A DNA stretch of 64,000 nucleotides from Marinobacter sp. EhC06 (GCF_001650915.1 NZ_LXYO01000004.1:62001-126000), one strand, 5' to 3'. Positions 55,205-64,000 are shown, counted from the stretch's first letter. The notes: generated by a model not told the origin, from the letters alone. Program-made: numbers and translations.

Positions 55205-56362
55205 TCAGTCGATCAGTTTCCATTCGCCGTTCTGGACTTCCAGAATGCGGAAGGATTCGGGATCAAGGCCGTTGTGATCTTCCGGCGACATGTTGAACAC
55301 ACCGGTGACTCCGACATAGCCCTTGATGTTTTCCAGTGCGTTACGAACGGCTTCCGGATCGGTAGAGCCGGCCTCTTCCATAGCGCGGACTGCCAGCATC
55401 AGGCCGTCGTAAGCGTAGGCACCGAAAGTGGACACCTTGGAATCCCAACGAGCTTCGTATTCAGCCTTGTAGTTCTGAACCACTTCTTTCTGCGGATCGT
55501 CGTTCGGCAGGGAGTCCGGCACCAGCAGCGGAGAGGCAGGCAGGCGCAGACCTTCGGCAGAAGAGCCCGCCAGCTCGAGGAAGCTGTCAGATGCGACACC
55601 GTGGGACTGGTAGAACGGAAGCTCCATACCCAGCTGGGCATAGTTGCGGGTTACGATGGCTGGACCCTGGCCGAAACCGAAGTTCAAGACCGCTTCCACA
55701 CCATTTGTGTTACGGATATTGGTCAGCTGGGCGGTCATGTCTGTATCAGATCCGCTGTACGTCTCATCGGCGACCACTTCCATGCCCATCTGCTCGGCCA
55801 CTTCCAGGGTCTGGGTGCGGCCGGAGCTGCCGAACCCGCCAGTGCCGGAGATCAGACCAAACTTGGTGATACCACGGTCTTTCATGTCCGCGAGAATCCG
55901 CTCAGCCGCCATGCGGTCGGTCTGGGGCGTCTTGAAGACCCATTTCTTGACAGGATTGGTAATAACCACAGCGCCGGCCAGGGAGATGAACGGAACCTGA
56001 GCCTGCTCAACCAGAGGAACGGCCGCCATAGTGGCACCGGTAGTACTGCCGCCAACGATAATATCGACCTGGTCCGAGCGGATCAGGCGACTGGCAAAGT
56101 TACGGGCAGAGGAAGCGTTGCCAACGTCGTCATAGTGGATCAGCTCCAGTTGACGACCAAGGACACCGCCTTCTTCATTAATTTTTTCAACGTACATCTC
56201 GAGCGTTTTCAGCTCGGGATCGCCGAGAAAGGATGCCGGACCTGTGACAGACAGGAACGAACCGATCTTGATGGGTTCAGCTGCCTGAGCGCTCATCATC
56301 ATGAGACCGGCGGCTGCAACGGCTGCGCATTTTCCTGCGCGACGAATCACTGTTTTAAACAT
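55205..56362 (-). CDS. Branched-chain-type ABC transporter solute-binding protein
   Basis: The 385-residue precursor has a signal peptide ending near MMMSAQA and a LivK-like (Peripla_BP_6) domain: IKIGSFLSVTGPASFLGDPELKTLEMYVEKINEEGG in pieces at about 30-65, then VGGSTTGATMAAVPLVEQ. I chose the ATG at 56362, preceded by GGGAGAA, because the signal peptide starts there. It is first in the operon and divergent from paaX. Such proteins bind aromatic acids as well as amino acids, and the position suggests phenylacetate. Confidence 0.92.
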   Translation of the reverse strand: MFKTVIRRAGKCAAVAAAGLMMMSAQAAEPIKIGSFLSVTGPASFLGDPELKTLEMYVEKINEEGGVLGRQLELIHYDDVGNASSARNFASRLIRSDQVDIIVGGSTTGATMAAVPLVEQAQVPFISLAGAVVITNPVKKWVFKTPQTDRMAAERILADMKDRGITKFGLISGTGGFGSSGRTQTLEVAEQMGMEVVADETYSGSDTDMTAQLTNIRNTNGVEAVLNFGFGQGPAIVTRNYAQLGMELPFYQSHGVASDSFLELAGSSAEGLRLPASPLLVPDSLPNDDPQKEVVQNYKAEYEARWDSKVSTFGAYAYDGLMLAVRAMEEAGSTDPEAVRNALENIKGYVGVTGVFNMSPEDHNGLDPESFRILEVQNGEWKLID

Positions 56363-56667
56363 TGTTTTTGTTCTCCCGAATTGTGCAGGGGCATGAGTAT
56401 GTTTTTGTTCATCGTCCGTGACTACGACAGTCCCTATTCTTCGCTCCCGGTAAAATTCGATACCATTGACGAATATCAAACGAAGTTATTGCATCATAAC
56501 TCTCGTGTCAACCGATTTCAGAAGGTCGAGTCACGGCTCTTTCAGTAAAGCCGACACTGCCGCAAGGCGCCAGTATGGCCAACAGAAAGACAAGCCTTTA
56601 CCTGACACGTAAGAACCGGATAATAAGCGCAACATGTTTCATTGATTCTTATTTGCGAACTCAGGCC
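56363..56667. promoter_or_regulatory. Divergent region between the liv-type operon and paaX
   Basis: The 305-base gap contains TTGACGAATATCAA at 56466-56479, almost identical to TTGACGAGTATCAA at the paaG promoter (39321-39334). This is a probable shared operator and -35 element. A weak -10 (TTGCAT or CATAAC) follows on the plus strand, facing paaX. The rest is AT-rich with no other clear element. Confidence 0.5.
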
Positions 56668-57636
56668 ATGACTGCAAAAAGCCAGCTAGAACTGCTCGTC
56701 AAGAATTTCCAGAAGAAGCGGCCGCTGCGTGCAGGCTCCCTCATCATTACCATTTACGGTGATGCCATCGTTCCCCGTGGCGGCAATGTCTGGCTGGGCA
56801 GCCTGATGAAGCTGGTCGAACCCATGGGCATCAGCCAGCGACTGGTTCGCACCTCGGTGTACCGTCTGGTTCAGGAATCCTGGTTGCAGACCGAAAAGGT
56901 GGGCCGTTGCAGTTATTACAGCCTCACCGGCCCGGGCCTGCGGCGGTTCGAGCAGGCCTTCCAGCACGTCTACAACCTGGACACTGAGGAATGGAGCGGG
57001 AGCTGGTGCCTGGTGTACCTGAACCAGCTGTCCCCGGAGCTGAGGCAAAAAGTCAGGGAGGAACTGAAGTGGCTAAGTTTTGGCAGCATGGCGCCAGGCT
57101 TGATGGAGCACCCACGCTTCACCCGTAGCGAGTTGATCCCCATGCTTCAGGAATGGGGTGCGCTGGAAGATACCATTGTGATGCAGACCATGCCCATGGA
57201 GCAGAAGAGCCCAAGGGCGCTGAGACTGCAAGTTCGCGAAAGCTGGAACCTGGATGAGCTGGGCGGCCGCTATCGTCGCTTCCTGAGCCAGTTCCGCCCC
57301 TTGTGGCGTGAACTGCAGACCGAGGACACACTCAGCCCCGAAGAGTGCCTGATTCTCCGGGTCCTGCTGATCCACGAATACCGGAAAATTCTTCTGCGAG
57401 ACCCTCTGCTGCCTGATGAGCTGTTACCAGGTGACTGGGAAGGCCGAAGCGCCAAGCAGCTGTGTCGGAACCTGTATCGTCAGATCTACGCGCGGGCTGA
57501 GCAGTGGCTGGACGAAACCCTGGAGAACGCCTCTGGCCCCCTTCCAGGTCCCGGCGAGAAGTTTTACAAGCGGTTCGGTGGATTGCGGGATACTGCCATC
57601 CAGACAAATTCGACGACAGAACCAGAAGTTCTGTAG
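56668..57636 (+). CDS. paaX: PaaX, phenylacetyl-CoA-responsive repressor
   Basis: The 322-residue protein has the PaaX layout: winged helix at about 20-100 (RAGSLIITIYGDAIVPRGGNVWLGSLMKLV, VRTSVYRLVQESWLQ), a central Cas2-like and dimerisation region and a helical C-terminal domain. PaaX represses paa genes until phenylacetyl-CoA binds. I use ATG 56668, which matches the family start; an in-frame ATG at 56575 adds unrelated sequence. It ends 8 bases from the convergent thioesterase gene. Confidence 0.94.
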   Translation: MTAKSQLELLVKNFQKKRPLRAGSLIITIYGDAIVPRGGNVWLGSLMKLVEPMGISQRLVRTSVYRLVQESWLQTEKVGRCSYYSLTGPGLRRFEQAFQHVYNLDTEEWSGSWCLVYLNQLSPELRQKVREELKWLSFGSMAPGLMEHPRFTRSELIPMLQEWGALEDTIVMQTMPMEQKSPRALRLQVRESWNLDELGGRYRRFLSQFRPLWRELQTEDTLSPEECLILRVLLIHEYRKILLRDPLLPDELLPGDWEGRSAKQLCRNLYRQIYARAEQWLDETLENASGPLPGPGEKFYKRFGGLRDTAIQTNSTTEPEVL

Positions 57637-57644
57637 GCGCCCGC

Positions 57645-58154
57645 TCAGTCAGTTGACGACCCGGAAGAGGATGCCAGTTGTTCTCGGGTCTTCAGACGCC
57701 CCTCCCGGCGAATTTCGGCATTGTCATACCGGCGCTGCTGCTCGTCCGTTTCCGGTATCACTTCCGGGACATCCACCGGCCGATCATTCTCGTCCAGAGC
57801 GACAAAGGTGAAAAAAGCCGAGAGAATGTGCCGCGTGTCGCCGGTGTAACTGTTTTCGGCCTCTACCCTGGCACCGATTTCCATGGACGATCCCCAGCTC
57901 CGGTTCAGCGACAGGCTGAATAGCAGCGTATCGTTACCCTTCGCCGGCGCCCTGAAATGGATCGAATCCACAGCAGCTGTCACACAGACATGGGCGGAGT
58001 GGCGCTCCGCAACCACCAGAGCCAGCCGGTCGCACTTCGCCATGATCATGCCGCCGAAAACCGTGTTGTGGGAATTCATGTCGTTCGGAAACACCTTGTA
58101 AACGTGTTTCTCAATCGCGGATGCGGATACGGGTTTTGAGGGCTTTCCTGGCAT
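57645..58154 (-). CDS. Acyl-CoA thioesterase, hotdog fold
   Basis: The 169-residue protein has the YciA/BFIT-type acyl-CoA hydrolase pattern NDMNSHNTVFGGMIMAKCDRLA at about 26-47, followed by AVDSIHFRAPAKGNDTL. It hydrolyses acyl-CoAs. I chose ATG 58154 with AAGGAA upstream; an upstream TTG in the MFS gene is unlikely to be used. It follows the MFS gene closely on the same strand. Confidence 0.87.
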   Translation of the reverse strand: MPGKPSKPVSASAIEKHVYKVFPNDMNSHNTVFGGMIMAKCDRLALVVAERHSAHVCVTAAVDSIHFRAPAKGNDTLLFSLSLNRSWGSSMEIGARVEAENSYTGDTRHILSAFFTFVALDENDRPVDVPEVIPETDEQQRRYDNAEIRREGRLKTREQLASSSGSSTD

Positions 58155-58197
58155 GATTTCCTTTCCTCTTCGACTGAATTTCGATCGGGGACTCAAC

Positions 58198-59382
58198 TCA
58201 TCCGGCAACGGCGGCTTCGCCCTGACGCTGCTGCGCCTTCCTTGCCAGGTGAAGCATCAAAACGCCTAACGCCATCACCACCAGGGTCAGCCAGAGGCCG
58301 TTAGTGTAATTACCTTCCACATCCGCGAGGTAGCCGACCACCGCGGGTGCGATCATCTGGGCGATACCGTAGCTGAAGGTCAACCGGCTCATGGGCCGGG
58401 AGGGGTTCTCGGGGAAAACCCGCCCCACCATCGCAAGCATCATGCTGACGATACCGATAAAGCTGGCGCCATAAATCACCGAACTGAGCATCACGCTGGC
58501 GAAGCTGGTGTTCACGATCAGCATCAGGATGCTGACGGAGTTAAGGGTATAGGCCAGATAGAGCGCCAGCCACTGCCCCCAGCGGCGAGAGAACACATCC
58601 CATAACCAGCAGGCAGGGGTTGCAGCCAGGCCTGCAATCAGCCAGACCAGCCAGCCCTGCCCCTGAAGCTCGGGCATGGATTCAGCAATTGCCACCAGGA
58701 AAGTGGCCGTCACCACATAGCCCACGCCGGCGCAGAAATACGCCAGCTGCAGGATCCGTATGAACCGGCTTCGCTCATCACCGGCCTTGACCGCACCTGT
58801 TTTTGGCAACGCACAGGCCCGATAGTCCGGCATCCAACGCCAGGCGGGCAACAGAAGCCCCAGGGCCACAAGCCCGTAGATCACCCATTGCTGATCCCAG
58901 GTGAACGGATCCTTGATCAGCTCCGCCACCACAGCGGTGAGTACAATCCCGAGCCCGATACCGGAAAAGAACACGCCAAGCTCGGACTTCTGGTTATTCT
59001 TGATCAACCAGCTCATCAAGAGACCGGCACCCAGCAACATACCCGCTGAGGTGCTCAGACCTGAGATAAAACGCAGAATGGACCACACCCACACATTGGT
59101 GGTGTACCCCATGAGAACCGTTGAAACCACCGCAACCACCAGCCCGAGCTGGTAAAGCCTTACCTTGAGACCGAGATCGCTGATGCGGGTAATGAGTACC
59201 GCGCCAGTCAGGTAGCCTGCGTAGTTCACGGTTGCCAGCATACCGACAACGGATTTGCTCAGCCCCAGTGCCGCGACCATTTCCGGGATCATCGGCGTGT
59301 AGGAAAACCGGGCAATTCCCACCATGACCACAACAGCAATCACGCTGGCGACCAGCACCTTTATTGTTTCTATTGGCTTCAC
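58198..59382 (-). CDS. YbfB/YjiJ-family MFS transporter
   Basis: The 394-residue protein has twelve hydrophobic segments and the start GIARFSYTPMIPEMVAALGLSKSVVGMLATVNYAGYLTGA in pieces at about 22-60. The Ala-Arg-Phe-x-Tyr-Thr-Pro motif is typical of YbfB/YjiJ (MFS_4) permeases. The substrate is unknown. It is 30 bases downstream of the EfpL gene and upstream of the thioesterase. Confidence 0.88.
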   Translation of the reverse strand: MKPIETIKVLVASVIAVVVMVGIARFSYTPMIPEMVAALGLSKSVVGMLATVNYAGYLTGAVLITRISDLGLKVRLYQLGLVVAVVSTVLMGYTTNVWVWSILRFISGLSTSAGMLLGAGLLMSWLIKNNQKSELGVFFSGIGLGIVLTAVVAELIKDPFTWDQQWVIYGLVALGLLLPAWRWMPDYRACALPKTGAVKAGDERSRFIRILQLAYFCAGVGYVVTATFLVAIAESMPELQGQGWLVWLIAGLAATPACWLWDVFSRRWGQWLALYLAYTLNSVSILMLIVNTSFASVMLSSVIYGASFIGIVSMMLAMVGRVFPENPSRPMSRLTFSYGIAQMIAPAVVGYLADVEGNYTNGLWLTLVVMALGVLMLHLARKAQQRQGEAAVAG

Positions 59383-59412
59383 AGGGTTTCCTTACTTCGG
59401 AACGGCTTCAGA

Positions 59413-59979
59413 TCAGGCGCGGCCCAGGAACTTGCGCTCCTCCACGTTAATGCGAATACGATCTCCGGTTGAGATGTGCTCGGGAACCTGCACCACCAGT
59501 CCCGTGGCGAAGCGGGCTGGCTTGGTTCTGGCCGTCGCCGAGCCGCCTTTGACAGACGGATCCGTCTCTTCAATTACAAGCTCAACGGTGGGGGGGAGTG
59601 CGAGTGCAACCGGCGAATCCTTCAGCAGGATGACCATCACACCCTGGGTATCTTCAGAGATGAACAACAGCTCGTCAGCAATCGCGTCGCGGTTCAGGCT
59701 GTACTGAGTGAAATCCTCGGTATCCATGAATACATACTCATCGCCATCGGCGTAGGAAAAGGTAGCTTCCCGGCGGGTAAGGTCGGCCAGGTTGAGCATG
59801 TCCGAATCCTTGAAGGTCTCGTCCAGTTTCTGGCCAGTCACCACATCGTACATACGCATGCGGTAAAGACTGCCGCCAGCCCGGCCCTGGGGCACTGAAC
59901 GCTCGATATCCTTCACAAAATACACCCGACCATCGTACTCAACGGCGGAATTCTTCTTGATTTCACTGGCTCTGGGCAT
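59413..59979 (-). CDS. efpL: Elongation factor P-like protein EfpL (YeiP)
   Basis: The 188-residue protein has three EF-P domains: KOW-like domain 1-65, OB domain 66-125 and C-terminal domain 126-188 ([20 protein letters not shown]). It resembles E. coli YeiP throughout. The loop that reaches the peptidyl-transferase centre carries Arg33 (VPQGRAGG), where canonical EF-P has a modified Lys or Arg. It helps ribosomes stalled at proline-rich motifs. CGGAAACAG lies before the ATG. Confidence 0.92.
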   Translation of the reverse strand: MPRASEIKKNSAVEYDGRVYFVKDIERSVPQGRAGGSLYRMRMYDVVTGQKLDETFKDSDMLNLADLTRREATFSYADGDEYVFMDTEDFTQYSLNRDAIADELLFISEDTQGVMVILLKDSPVALALPPTVELVIEETDPSVKGGSATARTKPARFATGLVVQVPEHISTGDRIRINVEERKFLGRA

Positions 59980-60053
59980 GTCTTCTGTTTCCGTAAAAAT
60001 TGGGGTTTTGGGGCTGCTGATATACCACGACTTCGCCCCGGAATCGATAGATC

Positions 60054-61085
60054 TTAACTGACCAGGGCACGAACATCCGACAGGAAGCGGTCTACCTGCT
60101 CATTGGTCGTTGCCCAGGAACACATCAGCCGGGCACTGCCACCGATAAAATTATAAAAGCGCCAGCCTTTGGCCCTCAGTGCCGCCTGCAAAGGCTCCGG
60201 CATCTCCACGAAAACACCGTTCACCTGTCTCGGGTAGCGTAGCTGGATACCTGGAAGGCCTTCCAGCCCCCGGGCAAGGCGCTGGGCACAGGCATTGGCG
60301 TGGCGGGCATTCTCCAACCACACATCGCCTTCCAGAAGCCCGCACCAGGGTGCCGAAATATAGCGCATCTTGGAGGCTAGCTGGCCCGCCTGCTTACACC
60401 GCCACTCGAAGTCCTCCGCCAGAGACCGGTTGAAGAACACCACCGCCTCGCCAAGGGCCAGGCCATTCTTGGTGCCGGAAAAACACAGAACATCAACACC
60501 GGCCTTCCAGGTAATCTCCGACGGATGTACATCCAGCGCAGCCACCGCATTGGCGAAGCGGGCACCGTCCATATGAATATTGAGTTTATGGTGATCGGCG
60601 ACCGCCCGAATAACCCTGAGCTCCTCGGGTGTGTAGACCGTCCCAACCTCTGTGGCCTGGGTCAGGCTTAGCGCCTTGGGCTTGGGGTAGTGAATATCAG
60701 TCCGCTTGGTTACCAGGTGCTCGATACTCTCCGGTGTCAGCTTGCCGTTCTCGCCCTGCCCCAGAAGCAGCTTGGCACCGTTGGAGGCGTACTCCGGGCC
60801 GCCGCATTCATCGGTTTCAATGTGGGCCAGCTCGTGGCAGATCACGCTGTGAAACGACTGACCGATCGAGGCCAGGGCCAGAGAGTTGGCTGCAGTGCCA
60901 TTGAACACGAAGTAAACGTCACAATCCGTATCGAACAGCGTCCTCAGACCATCCGCTGCCTTCTGCGTCCAGCTGTCCTCACCATAGGCAGGCTCATCCA
61001 TCCGGTTAGCCGCTTCCATGGCTTTCCAGGCCTGCGGGCACACACCACTGTAGTTATCGCTGGCAAACTGCTCGGACTGGGACAC
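60054..61085 (-). CDS. ltaE: Low-specificity L-threonine aldolase (PLP-dependent)
   Basis: The 343-residue PLP enzyme cleaves threonine and allo-threonine to glycine and acetaldehyde. It has [12 protein letters not shown] at the start, HIETDECGG, the PLP-site region [13 protein letters not shown] and the Schiff-base Lys in [14 protein letters not shown] at about 213-226. I take GTG 61085 as the start because AAGGAG lies seven bases upstream; a longer frame goes back to 61121 without a ribosome site. It follows the PadR gene on the same strand. Confidence 0.88.
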   Translation of the reverse strand: MSQSEQFASDNYSGVCPQAWKAMEAANRMDEPAYGEDSWTQKAADGLRTLFDTDCDVYFVFNGTAANSLALASIGQSFHSVICHELAHIETDECGGPEYASNGAKLLLGQGENGKLTPESIEHLVTKRTDIHYPKPKALSLTQATEVGTVYTPEELRVIRAVADHHKLNIHMDGARFANAVAALDVHPSEITWKAGVDVLCFSGTKNGLALGEAVVFFNRSLAEDFEWRCKQAGQLASKMRYISAPWCGLLEGDVWLENARHANACAQRLARGLEGLPGIQLRYPRQVNGVFVEMPEPLQAALRAKGWRFYNFIGGSARLMCSWATTNEQVDRFLSDVRALVS

Positions 61086-61124
61086 ATTCACTCTCCTTCC
61101 ATTTGAATTGCTTACTCTCACCGA

Positions 61125-61673
61125 TCAAGAACCCTCAGGCGAAGCCCCGCACAGGTCTCGCACTTCCCTGGCCCATGCGAGCCAGCTTTCCGTTGCCATG
61201 ATTCCGCGCCGGAGAGCAAGATACTGCAATTTATAATGCCGCGGCAGCGTTTGCACATCCTGGAAATAGTCCCGCTCTATCTCGCGATATCGCTCCAGCT
61301 CTTCCTGCCAGTCGAGTTCATAGCGAGAAAGCTCCTCGAAAAGCCTGTCGTGCGACCAGAGATCTCCTGCAAACAGCTTGAGCAGCAGCGGGTCTCTGGT
61401 GGCCGGTCGTGGGGAAAAGCCATTTACCCATTCTCCCAACTCAGCTCTTCCTGAATCAGCGAGATGGTAAACCTTGCGATCCGGCTTGCCAGACTGCTCA
61501 ACCAGCTCAACCTTCACCAGGCCATCATCGAGAGCCTTTGCCAGCTCCCGGTAAATCTGCTGGTGGCTGGCATTCCAGACATTGCCCATCCGCTCTCTGA
61601 ACCGTCGGGTCAACTCATACCCTGTTGCGGGTGATTCATAAAGACTCGCAAGTAATGCATACCGAAGCGCCAT
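61125..61673 (-). CDS. PadR-family transcriptional regulator
   Basis: The 182-residue protein has a PadR winged helix at about 1-85 (LRYALLASLYESPATGYELTRRF, IYRELAKALDDGLVKVELVEQSGKPDRKVYHL) and a C-terminal dimerisation helix region. ATG 61673 has GGAGG seven bases upstream. It is divergent from the DUF2306 gene, with two palindromes between them, and may repress that gene and itself. Confidence 0.9.
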   Translation of the reverse strand: MALRYALLASLYESPATGYELTRRFRERMGNVWNASHQQIYRELAKALDDGLVKVELVEQSGKPDRKVYHLADSGRAELGEWVNGFSPRPATRDPLLLKLFAGDLWSHDRLFEELSRYELDWQEELERYREIERDYFQDVQTLPRHYKLQYLALRRGIMATESWLAWAREVRDLCGASPEGS

Positions 61674-61695
61674 TCTCAATCCTCCAATATGCGCA

Positions 61696-61714
61696 TTGTT
61701 GCATATAGCAACAA
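61696..61714. promoter_or_regulatory. PadR operator candidate 1
   Basis: TTGTTGC-atata-GCAACAA is a perfect 7-base-arm palindrome, 23 bases from the PadR start and 44 before the DUF2306 gene. It shares the core GTTGCATATAG with the second site 40 bases away. Confidence 0.55.
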
Positions 61715-61729
61715 AGACGCGCTACCATG

Positions 61730-61743
61730 TGCAACAAGTTGCA
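61730..61743. promoter_or_regulatory. PadR operator candidate 2
   Basis: TGCAAC-AA-GTTGCA is a perfect palindrome with 2 central bases. Its right half continues GTTGCATATAGG, matching the first site. It lies just before the ribosome site of the DUF2306 gene, so binding there would block that gene. Confidence 0.55.
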
Positions 61744-61758
61744 TATAGGAGCAATGCC

Positions 61759-62154
61759 ATGAATCTTGAGCCTTTGACCAACACATCGACTGCCATTCAG
61801 CTTCACGTTATCGCAGCGGTTCTGGCATTTACGCTGGGCCTTCTACAATTTTTCCTCAGAAAGGGCACAGCGCACCACAAAATGGCCGGCTGGGTATGGA
61901 TCGGGCTGATGGCCGCTGTTGCGTTGTCATCCTTTTTTATCCACACCATTCAGTTGGTGGGCCCATGGAGCCCTATCCACCTTCTCTCTGTTTACACGCT
62001 GATCATGCTTTGGTGGGGAGTGCGCCAGGGGCGGAAAGGAAATTCGAGGGGGCATGGCATCACCATGGCATCCCTCTTCGTTTTCGCCTTGATTGGCGCC
62101 GGGGTTTTTACCCTGCTGCCAGGCCGGATGATGCATACGGTGGTTTTCGGCTGA
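61759..62154 (+). CDS. DUF2306 family membrane protein
   Basis: The 131-residue protein has four hydrophobic helices and the DUF2306-like pattern IQLHVIAAVLAFTLGLLQFFLRKGTAHHKMAGWVWIGLM in pieces at about 12-52, with His residues in a heme-like spacing, then LSVYTLIMLWWGVRQGRKG. I chose ATG 61759, after AGGAGC. Function is unknown. The PadR gene and its sites suggest control by a stress or small-molecule signal. Confidence 0.78.
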   Translation: MNLEPLTNTSTAIQLHVIAAVLAFTLGLLQFFLRKGTAHHKMAGWVWIGLMAAVALSSFFIHTIQLVGPWSPIHLLSVYTLIMLWWGVRQGRKGNSRGHGITMASLFVFALIGAGVFTLLPGRMMHTVVFG

Positions 62155-62294
62155 AAGACTCCAGCGCTGCAGGCATCACCGATTTCTGCCTGACTTGCGT
62201 TCCATCCCAATTCGGGTGGAGCCGGGGGGAATGACAAAGCCCGATACTTTATACTCGTCCCCCTGAAAGCCAGCAGAACAAGGACTCTCCCGCC

Positions 62295-64000
62295 ATGGGG
62301 CGCTTCAATATCGCCAGCATTCCCGGCCGGATTATCACAGCCATTATCGCAGTCGCCTGCCTGGCCGGCAGCTACTATGCAATGACGACCGGGCTCAGCC
62401 AGCTCACCGAGGCACGACAACTGGAACGGCTACCTGAAACGCCCGTCGGCGCTTTGACCACAGGCCCCTATGTGATCGCAGGCGAAGTCACGGATCAGTT
62501 GGGAACTCTCGAAACGCCCTATTCCAACACCGAGGCGGTCTACTATCGCTACAAACTTGAGGAGGAATATCGCGACTCCGACGGTGATCTGCGTATCCGC
62601 ACCCTGGATTCCGGCGCCCGCGGCGGCGACTTCCAGCTCAGGGACCAGACCGGCTCAGTCGTTGTAGCTCCGGGCAGCGATCTGGAAGCGCTCGAATGGA
62701 ACCTGGAGCGAACCTATCGCAATCAGTCCGGCCGCAGAATCTACTCGGAGTGGGCGCTCATTCCCGGACACACTGCGCGGGTAATCGGCCAGTACAGCAG
62801 CGAAATTGGAGCAGTGACCTTTAATGGCCTCGAGGACTTCAGCCTGCCGGCCATGGTTTCCCGGAACACGCTGACCGTGGACAGTGGCGACCGATTCTTC
62901 GAAGCAGCCATCCGCATTTCCATCGCAACGGGCCTTCTGGCTCTGGGTATCGCGCTTTCGCTGCCTTTGATCAGAATTCACCGGTTCTGGGTCTATGTTC
63001 TGGTAATGACCATTGCGGTGTCCGGCACGCTCTCGGTGCTCGGCATCAATAAACTCCGGCAGGAATGGTCTGCCATCGCCACCTTGTATGAGGCCCGCTA
63101 TCAAAAGATCGAGGAAGCAAGCGCACGCACGCTGGTACTGGCCGACGTGGCGGCTTTACAGCAATTGATCCGCCAGAGCACCAGTGGCTGGCTGGACCGC
63201 TGGATGTTCCGGAGCGTGGTCCAGAATCGCCTGCCAGTTCCCGAACTTGATGAGCAGACCGCCGGCATTGCCCGTTCCATCGTGGCCAGCCAGCCCGAGG
63301 GCAGATACCAGCATGCCTGGACCAGCCGCGGACTCGCAGCAGCCAGTATTATTGCCGCCCTGTTGCTCTTGTGGTTGTCGATCCGGACCGTCAAGTTCAA
63401 GCGCCTGATCGAAGCGGTACCTACCAGCAGCACCCGGGGACTCAGTTTTGGTGTCTCGGAGCTCAAGGCCATGGTGGATGTCGATGAAGACCATCCCCCG
63501 CTCAGGGATCCACTTAAAAACGAGAAATGCGTGGCCTTCGACTACAAAGTGGAAGAAAAGCGGGGTTCCGGAAAAAACGAAAAGTGGCGGGTTATCGAGC
63601 ATCGGGAAGAACGAGCGCCTTTCTGGCTGGAAGACAGCGAGGGAAAAGTTCTCGTCCAGCCAGATGGTGCGAAGATCGAATACCCGCAGTACCATTCGGA
63701 GCGCCGGGGCGACAGGCGTTACACCGTCCGCTTCCTCGACACCTTCGTGAACGTCTACTGCCTGGGTTTTGCCGGCCTGGATCGCGATCAGCCGGACCGA
63801 CTCACGATCCAGAAGGATGATGCCTCACCCTTCCTGATCAGTGGGAACGAAGAAGAGGACATTGTGCTGGATCGGGGGGCACGGGGTTTTGCGGGCATAG
63901 CCCTGACGCTCGGCCTGTTCCTGTTCTCCACTACCGCCCTGTTTGCCGCGGATGGCGGCTTCAGCCCGGACAACCTGATTCTGTCTGCCCTGACAGTACC
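62295..64000 (+). CDS. Large membrane protein with two GIDE-like domains (partial, runs off right edge)
   Basis: The frame is open from ATG 62295 to the window end (568 codons, no stop seen). It has an N-terminal helix (about 10-30), a first GIDE-like domain at about 55-165 (VIAGEVTDQLGTLETPYSN, YYRYKLEEEY, FQLRDQTGSVVVAP), two helices at about 207-250, a loop, a helix at about 350-370, and a second similar domain at about 385-500 (CVAFDYKVEEKRG, FWLEDSEGKVLVQPDGAKI). Another helix starts at about 530. GIDE domains occur in eukaryotic mitochondrial ubiquitin ligases and in bacterial membrane proteins of unknown role. The function here is unknown. Confidence 0.75.
   Translation, partial: MGRFNIASIPGRIITAIIAVACLAGSYYAMTTGLSQLTEARQLERLPETPVGALTTGPYVIAGEVTDQLGTLETPYSNTEAVYYRYKLEEEYRDSDGDLRIRTLDSGARGGDFQLRDQTGSVVVAPGSDLEALEWNLERTYRNQSGRRIYSEWALIPGHTARVIGQYSSEIGAVTFNGLEDFSLPAMVSRNTLTVDSGDRFFEAAIRISIATGLLALGIALSLPLIRIHRFWVYVLVMTIAVSGTLSVLGINKLRQEWSAIATLYEARYQKIEEASARTLVLADVAALQQLIRQSTSGWLDRWMFRSVVQNRLPVPELDEQTAGIARSIVASQPEGRYQHAWTSRGLAAASIIAALLLLWLSIRTVKFKRLIEAVPTSSTRGLSFGVSELKAMVDVDEDHPPLRDPLKNEKCVAFDYKVEEKRGSGKNEKWRVIEHREERAPFWLEDSEGKVLVQPDGAKIEYPQYHSERRGDRRYTVRFLDTFVNVYCLGFAGLDRDQPDRLTIQKDDASPFLISGNEEEDIVLDRGARGFAGIALTLGLFLFSTTALFAADGGFSPDNLILSALTV

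Noticed and set aside
56575-56667. N-terminal extension of PaaX
   Set aside because: The ATG at 56575 is in frame, but the extra 31 residues do not resemble the family and PaaX similarity starts at 56668.
1-64000. CRISPR, prophage, insertion sequence, tRNA or rRNA
   Set aside because: I looked for regular spaced repeats, transposase or integrase motifs and RNA-gene landmarks and saw none. A tool-based scan (tRNAscan, CRISPR finder) would be decisive.

Overview
The window looks like chromosomal DNA of a marine, aerobic gammaproteobacterium, most probably Marinobacter or a close relative. I infer this from the overall protein content and gene order (an aerobic phenylacetate cluster, tripartite tricarboxylate and TRAP transporters, a DhlA-type haloalkane dehalogenase, a free-standing RsuA-family pseudouridine synthase), not from a database search. 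I saw no rRNA or tRNA gene, insertion sequence, prophage gene or CRISPR array. Coding density is high and base composition is even.

Layout. 1-5.9 kb: the end of a ZIP metal transporter, a LysR regulator, and a divergent pair of methylmalonate-semialdehyde dehydrogenase and GMC oxidoreductase, then a LysE exporter and a small NAD(P)-binding protein. 6.1-11.6 kb: tctCBA carboxylate transporter with a divergent CitA/DcuS-type two-component system. 11.7-23.4 kb: housekeeping and accessory genes (DUF2244 protein, orphan solute-binding protein, lipid kinase, haloalkane dehalogenase, two EamA permeases, an (alpha/alpha)6-barrel glycosidase-like protein with a VTT-domain membrane protein, rRNA pseudouridine synthase, shikimate kinase, lytic transglycosylase).

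23.4-38.4 kb is a glutamate-family catabolic island. It holds a LysR regulator, a DUF1445 protein, a TRAP transporter and 5-oxoprolinase PxpABC on the plus strand. PutA and a short NAD-glutamate dehydrogenase follow on the minus strand, with a divergent Lrp-type regulator. 5-Oxoproline and proline would both be converted to glutamate and on to 2-oxoglutarate.

38.4-57.6 kb is a complete aerobic phenylacetyl-CoA pathway: paaY, paaGHIJK, paaABCDE and paaZ, plus a five-gene branched-chain-type ABC importer and the repressor gene paaX. The importer sits between paaZ and paaX and probably takes up phenylacetate or a related aromatic acid. Its LivF ATPase carries an N-terminal hemerythrin-like domain of about 220 residues, the most unusual thing in the window. 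A GTATCA-type motif recurs at the paa promoters.

57.6-64 kb: acyl-CoA thioesterase, MFS permease, EfpL-type elongation factor, threonine aldolase, a PadR regulator divergent from a DUF2306 membrane protein with two operator-like palindromes between them, and a large membrane protein with two GIDE-like domains that runs off the right edge.
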